Assembly (NCBI GenBank): GCA_035048815.1
Contig: JAUCBN010000022.1
Location: 18,084,501-18,148,500, forward strand
Direction of reading: 5' to 3'
DNA from: Abelmoschus esculentus
Lineage: Eukaryota > Streptophyta > Magnoliopsida > Malvales > Malvaceae
DNA: 64,000 nt
Part shown: in pieces, positions 59,848 to 64,000 of the stretch
Layout: every line of letters starts with the position of its first letter
How positions within the stretch are numbered: the stretch's first letter is position 1
The notes under the pieces: generated by a model
What the model was told of the DNA's origin: nothing
Databases searched by the model: none
The model's input: only the letters and a program-made list of their open reading frames with translations
Translations under genes and position numbers: made by a program

Positions 59848-62800
59848 TCAGACATGTTTTTGCTTTTTGGATTTATGAGTAAAATCCGAACCTTTTCCCT
59901 CTCCCTTCATCTTATCTTTGCCAACTCCTTTCGGTGCCTGAGACCAAATGATTAGAAACATGTTCAGATGAAAACAATAAACATGGCTATGCACAACATT
60001 ATCAGGTAAACAGAAAACTGATGTCGGGTTTACCTCGGCGGAGAAACTCTTGAGAGGGTTTTTGCTTCTTCTGTATCTTTTCTTGGCTCCTTGGCGTCGA
60101 CCTGGGTTGTTATCTCCCATTGCAGCCCTGGTAAGCTTGACCATTTTGCTGGCATCGCGGGTTTTTTGGTCTAGCAGATATTCGGGCACGTCACGAAGAT
60201 GAGGAGCGGGAGGGTCCTTGCTCAGAACCTTGTCGTGTTTCAATAAATCTGATACAGTCAAATACAACAGACATAAGGATTTCGGATATCGCAGTCATGC
60301 TAGAAATAACAAAAGCATTGCCCTACTATGTTTGTTACCTAGATCTCTTGGATTTACTTCAAAATGAGCCTTCAACCTAAAACAAACAAAAGAAACCAAC
60401 TCAAAAAACACGATGCTAAACTCGGCAAGCAGGCTAAATTTGGTATATTTGACAAACAATAATTACTCACTTTTCAGAGTTGAGAATTTCATTCCTTAAA
60501 TCCTGAGCTCGGGATTCTCTAACTGCAATTCTCGTCACGCTCCTTGCCACATCCTGCACGATTTCCCCTCTCAAAATTAACGTGATCGTAATCCATAAAC
60601 TACCGAAACAGATGCTGTTTAATGAAGCTATCCACCCCGATTTATAAAAGAAGGGATAAAATATGGAAACTATGAATTTGAAAAAGCTAAAGCTTCAGTG
60701 TTTATGTTCAACAGCCATTACACTTAACCATAACAATTAAAAATATATTACCGGAAACTGAAGGAACAAAATAATATCACCTCAGCCCTGTATCGTAAAG
60801 ACTCCACAGCATCCTTGGTCAACAATGAAAATGGCATGATAATATTTGAGTCATTGTCTTCTTCTTCACCCAAGAAGGATTTAATTTCTTCAAAAATTTC
60901 CATCTCATCTGGTGAAATCTGTTAACGAAAGGAGTAAATGGCAAGAGCTACGAATAACGAATTGAAACTATGTATTCTGCTACAATCATTAACGGCATTC
61001 AACATCCATCACATCATTATCAGACACATCTAGCCTATACAGAAACAATATTCGGTGATGTAATTTAAGGGGGAAACAGCAATAATCAAAAGAAATAAGG
61101 TTGAACAAATGAGTTAGGAAAGAATTCAAAGAAAACAATAAGAATATATGTTTTGGTTGAAAAGCCTACAACTCATACATATAGGCTTGCTTTCTTGCAA
61201 GCGAAGTTTTATTCCTAACCTAAAGACCTAACAACTCTATCTTAGTCTATCATATGTCTAATAATTGATAAATATTATAAAATAAAACTTAAATAATAAA
61301 ATATTATAAAATAGATAAAGCTCTAAGGTTATTAGGTTTCTCTAATCAAAGCATAAATGACATGACACCATAAGCTATACTGTGATCACTGACAACCCCA
61401 AATCTAAAAGGTGTGGAAAATAATAGAAGGGGGAGCACAGAGCCACAGAAAATATTCGTGTGCAGCTATGTACAGCAATTAATGAGTCATTTAGCCAACA
61501 TTGTGGCCCTAAAAAAGATTTTTTTTATAATATTGTTGGACAAACTCACAAGAGAAATTGAAGCACCAGCACTATATGCTCTTCCAGTGCGTCCAATACG
61601 ATGTACATATCCCGAAGCACTTGAAGGCATATCAAAATTTATAACCTGCACAAGAAAGAAACATGAAAACGACAATAAAACCAAAGGTCAGTAACTAAAC
61701 AACACAGCAAACCTTAAAGATGAAAAAACTAGTCCTAATAAACAGTAACTGGCTATAAGTTTTGAAGCTTAGCTAAGATTTCTTTTTTAACTGGCTTACC
61801 GTGTGCACCTTTTTGAAGTCAATTCCCCTAACAACACCAAATTCAGAGTCAATTTTTGTCTTAGTACCCTTTCTAGACTTCCTTGAGTCCACATCTTTGT
61901 CCCTAATAGCTTGTTCCTTCTCTTTAGTTTGGCTGTCATCAGTCGCAATCAAATAATCAAAAAGCCCGGCATTGAATTCCTGATAAAAGGGGGGAAATGC
62001 AGGTAGTAAGCAACTAAACTAACAACTGTCAGTCAATATTAGTACGGAAAACAATCACAACATACATTGCAAATGGTATGGTCAAAATTTCATCTTTAAG
62101 CTCTAGCATTGCATAAATAACAATATGTATAGAATATTTTAAATCTAAAATAAAATTCATTGAAACAGGACCATTTAGTATATACCTCCAGGATATGGAG
62201 ACGAGAGTTCTGAGGCAACTCAGCATTCAAGATAGCAGACCTGATTCCAAACTGCCCACAATAAACATTAGAAAACAACAGGACAGCTTGTATACATAAT
62301 TGCGAAAAGAATGCATTAAAAGCCTCAGCAGCTAAAATTGATGCCCAATGTTATGAAATAAAAGTAACATACTAGAAAAAGAATCATTATGTCATACACA
62401 TGGTAATTTCCAAGAGAAGCATAAAATTTTAAATTCTCAAACTAGGCCCAATATAAGACAGAGGTTACATGCAATGCAACACTTCGAAAAGGATGACATA
62501 AATCTACATTGCTCATGTGACCTACTTTAAAACTATGCAAGTTGGTAATTTCTTTTAACTTTATGATAGGAAATAGGGAGCATGCAAGAAAATATTAATT
62601 AAGTTAATAAGCGAATACTGAATGGCAAGGGCGAGGAAGCATTAAGTTTAAGATGATGACAGAATACCTTTTCGAAGAATAGTTTCAATCTGAAACCAGC
62701 ATCAATAGTGTTGGTAAAAATCAAAACTTTCTTCAACACCAACTCTAACTTTAAGAGAGCAAGAACATAAAGTAACTTATCACTTGTGTTGCATGAAATC

Positions 62801-63828
62801 TGAAAAAAAAAACATAAGGTAAAGGGGTAAAAGATCTGGATGTTTATTACTTAAAACTACAAATAACTTATCACCGGAGACTAAATTAAGTGAAAATTGT
62901 TCTAAAATTATATCAAATAAACCAACTAAATGCAATAGCCTTGAAAATTTCCTAATATAGGTTATAGGTTCTTACCCAAAACTGCTGAACATTTTTAGAG
63001 ATAACCTCATCCTTAACATCTTCTACTTCTGACAAAGTCAAAACGAATGGATTGTGCAAAATCAACTTTTTAAGTTGATCAACATCAGGGCTGCCAAATA
63101 TCAGATGCCAAAATAGATTAATCATCAGGGATTGGCAGTCATAAAGGGAAAAAAGAAGAATAGCAAATTTAAAATGCATGTTTGCATCTTATACATGCAA
63201 TGACCATGACAATCATCTATAACAGTTTTTAATTAGTAAGATACATGGATGCACTAACCATCTATCTTACATGTGTTCATATATGCAAGAAAAATCATAT
63301 CATAGGCCCTACTCACCACGTCATCCATGGTTAAAACCAATTTTTTCCATGTCATATTTTTATCAAGTGAATGTTCACTTGGTAAAATCCGTTTTTAATT
63401 AACTTAAAGTAAATATGAGTAAAGATTCACTTGGTAAAAAGATAACATGTAAAAAGTTAATGAAATCAATGATTTTTATTAATTGGGACCGTATATGACG
63501 TAGCGAGCTGGGCCTACGATATAATTCCTCTATATGCATATATATTAAATGGTCTTGGTCCTATGATGGGAACAAGAGGAAAGAGGGATGGAAAGAAAAA
63601 AATAGTTTTTTTGGTGATTATAATATTATATATTTATTACTACAAATTTCTGCGCATTTAGATATTTTCATGTATTTGTATCATTTTCACCGTACAATTT
63701 ACAAAACATACAAAGCTTATAACAAACCTTGACGTAGCAGACATAAGAAGGCATTGACAACGTCTAGGAATGGCAGGAGTAAGAGCTTTAAGATCATCTC
63801 CAAAACCAAATTGCAATAAAAGATCTGC
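59848..63828 (-). CDS. RH16: DEAD-box ATP-dependent RNA helicase 16-like, 5' end outside the window
   Basis: Family role: nucleolar DEAD-box helicase (DDX56/Dbp9 group) acting in large ribosomal subunit assembly. Eleven exons are visible: 63828-63728, 63090-62976, 62799-62668, 62251-62186, 61979-61800, 61645-61550, 60918-60781, 60553-60471, 60376-60339, 60248-60034 and 59937-59848. All have GT-AG borders, and phases join into 417 codons plus TGA. The first visible exon begins just after the DEAD motif (ADLLLQFGFGDDL). Motif III (MSAT), motif IV (VLIFTNTID), GVVRGIDF and motif VI (HRIGRTGRA) are all present, and a Lys-rich tail ends the protein (KSKKQKHV). No disabling change is seen. The upstream exons with the Q motif, Walker A and DEAD box lie beyond 64000. 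The intron at 63091-63727 carries a MITE. Confidence 0.9.
63289..63530. mobile_element. Mutator-like MITE (CACGTCATC family), member 3, in a helicase intron
   Basis: Diverged inverted ends (CATATCATAGGCCCTACTC... and ...GGGCCTACGATATAATTCCTC) with ACCACGTCATCCATGG at the left and a mutated copy at the right. Flanks TATATGCAA (63280-63288) and TATATGCAT (63531-63539) match at 8 of 9. It is 242 bp, removed with the intron. Confidence 0.72.
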
Positions 63829-64000
63829 CTGTAAACAAATATCTATCAATGAGCTCCTTTGAAAATACTGATGAATAAAGTTTGATTAGTAGAAAATATA
63901 CAAAGACAGCACATGCAATATAGGTTGCAGATTTACATGATATATGCCAAGTTAGAAAGGAGTGAGCATTTAAGGTATGCAGTCCCATTCCAGATAAAAG

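Overview
The window is nuclear DNA of a eudicot plant. It has spliced genes with GT-AG introns, very AT-rich intergenic DNA and dense plant-type transposons (CACTA, hAT, Mutator-like and Stowaway MITEs, a Copia gag relic, a solo LTR, a LINE fragment). I suspect a cotton-like Malvaceae genome from the look of the repeats, but nothing in the sequence proves this.

Layout. 0.2-5.4 kb: a near-intronless callose synthase gene (CALS11/GSL1 type, + strand) broken by one frameshift. 5.7-7.9 kb: a FRIGIDA-like gene (- strand) that is clearly dead. 7.9-14.3 kb: gene-free DNA dominated by a 3.1-kb hAT-like element with an AT-repeat core. 14.36-20.43 kb: an apparently intact eight-exon gene (- strand) for a PHD-finger/GNAT acetyltransferase-like nuclear protein. 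21.3-55.2 kb: a same-strand family of F-box/FBA (CPR1-like) genes in five positions plus one orphan upstream fragment; only the copy at 45.27-46.38 kb is intact. 59.85-63.83 kb: the 3' two thirds of an intact DEAD-box RNA helicase 16-type gene (- strand), running out of the window on the right.

The F-box array was built by tandem duplication. At 34.2-36.3 kb a copy of the last exons of the helicase gene is joined, after about 180 bp, to a copy of the 5' flank of the PHD/GNAT gene and then to an F-box copy. This is the junction expected if a segment running from the PHD gene promoter through the F-box gene into the helicase gene was duplicated in tandem. A second repeat (about 43.7-46.4 and 47.4-50.6 kb) carries the same hAT MITE at the same target site. 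Later insertions entered only one copy and give a relative order of events.

The largest mobile element is a 6.5-kb CACTA transposon (23.73-30.22 kb) with matching ends, 3-bp target duplication and arrays of subterminal repeats. It is nested in an older hAT MITE. It keeps a TNPA-like gene, but its TNP2-like gene has lost the catalytic region. I found no CRISPR, bacterial operon or unknown multi-gene system. The novelty here is in genome architecture: nested insertions, duplication junctions, a foldback MITE with telomere-like repeats in its loop, and gene decay around a single surviving F-box gene.
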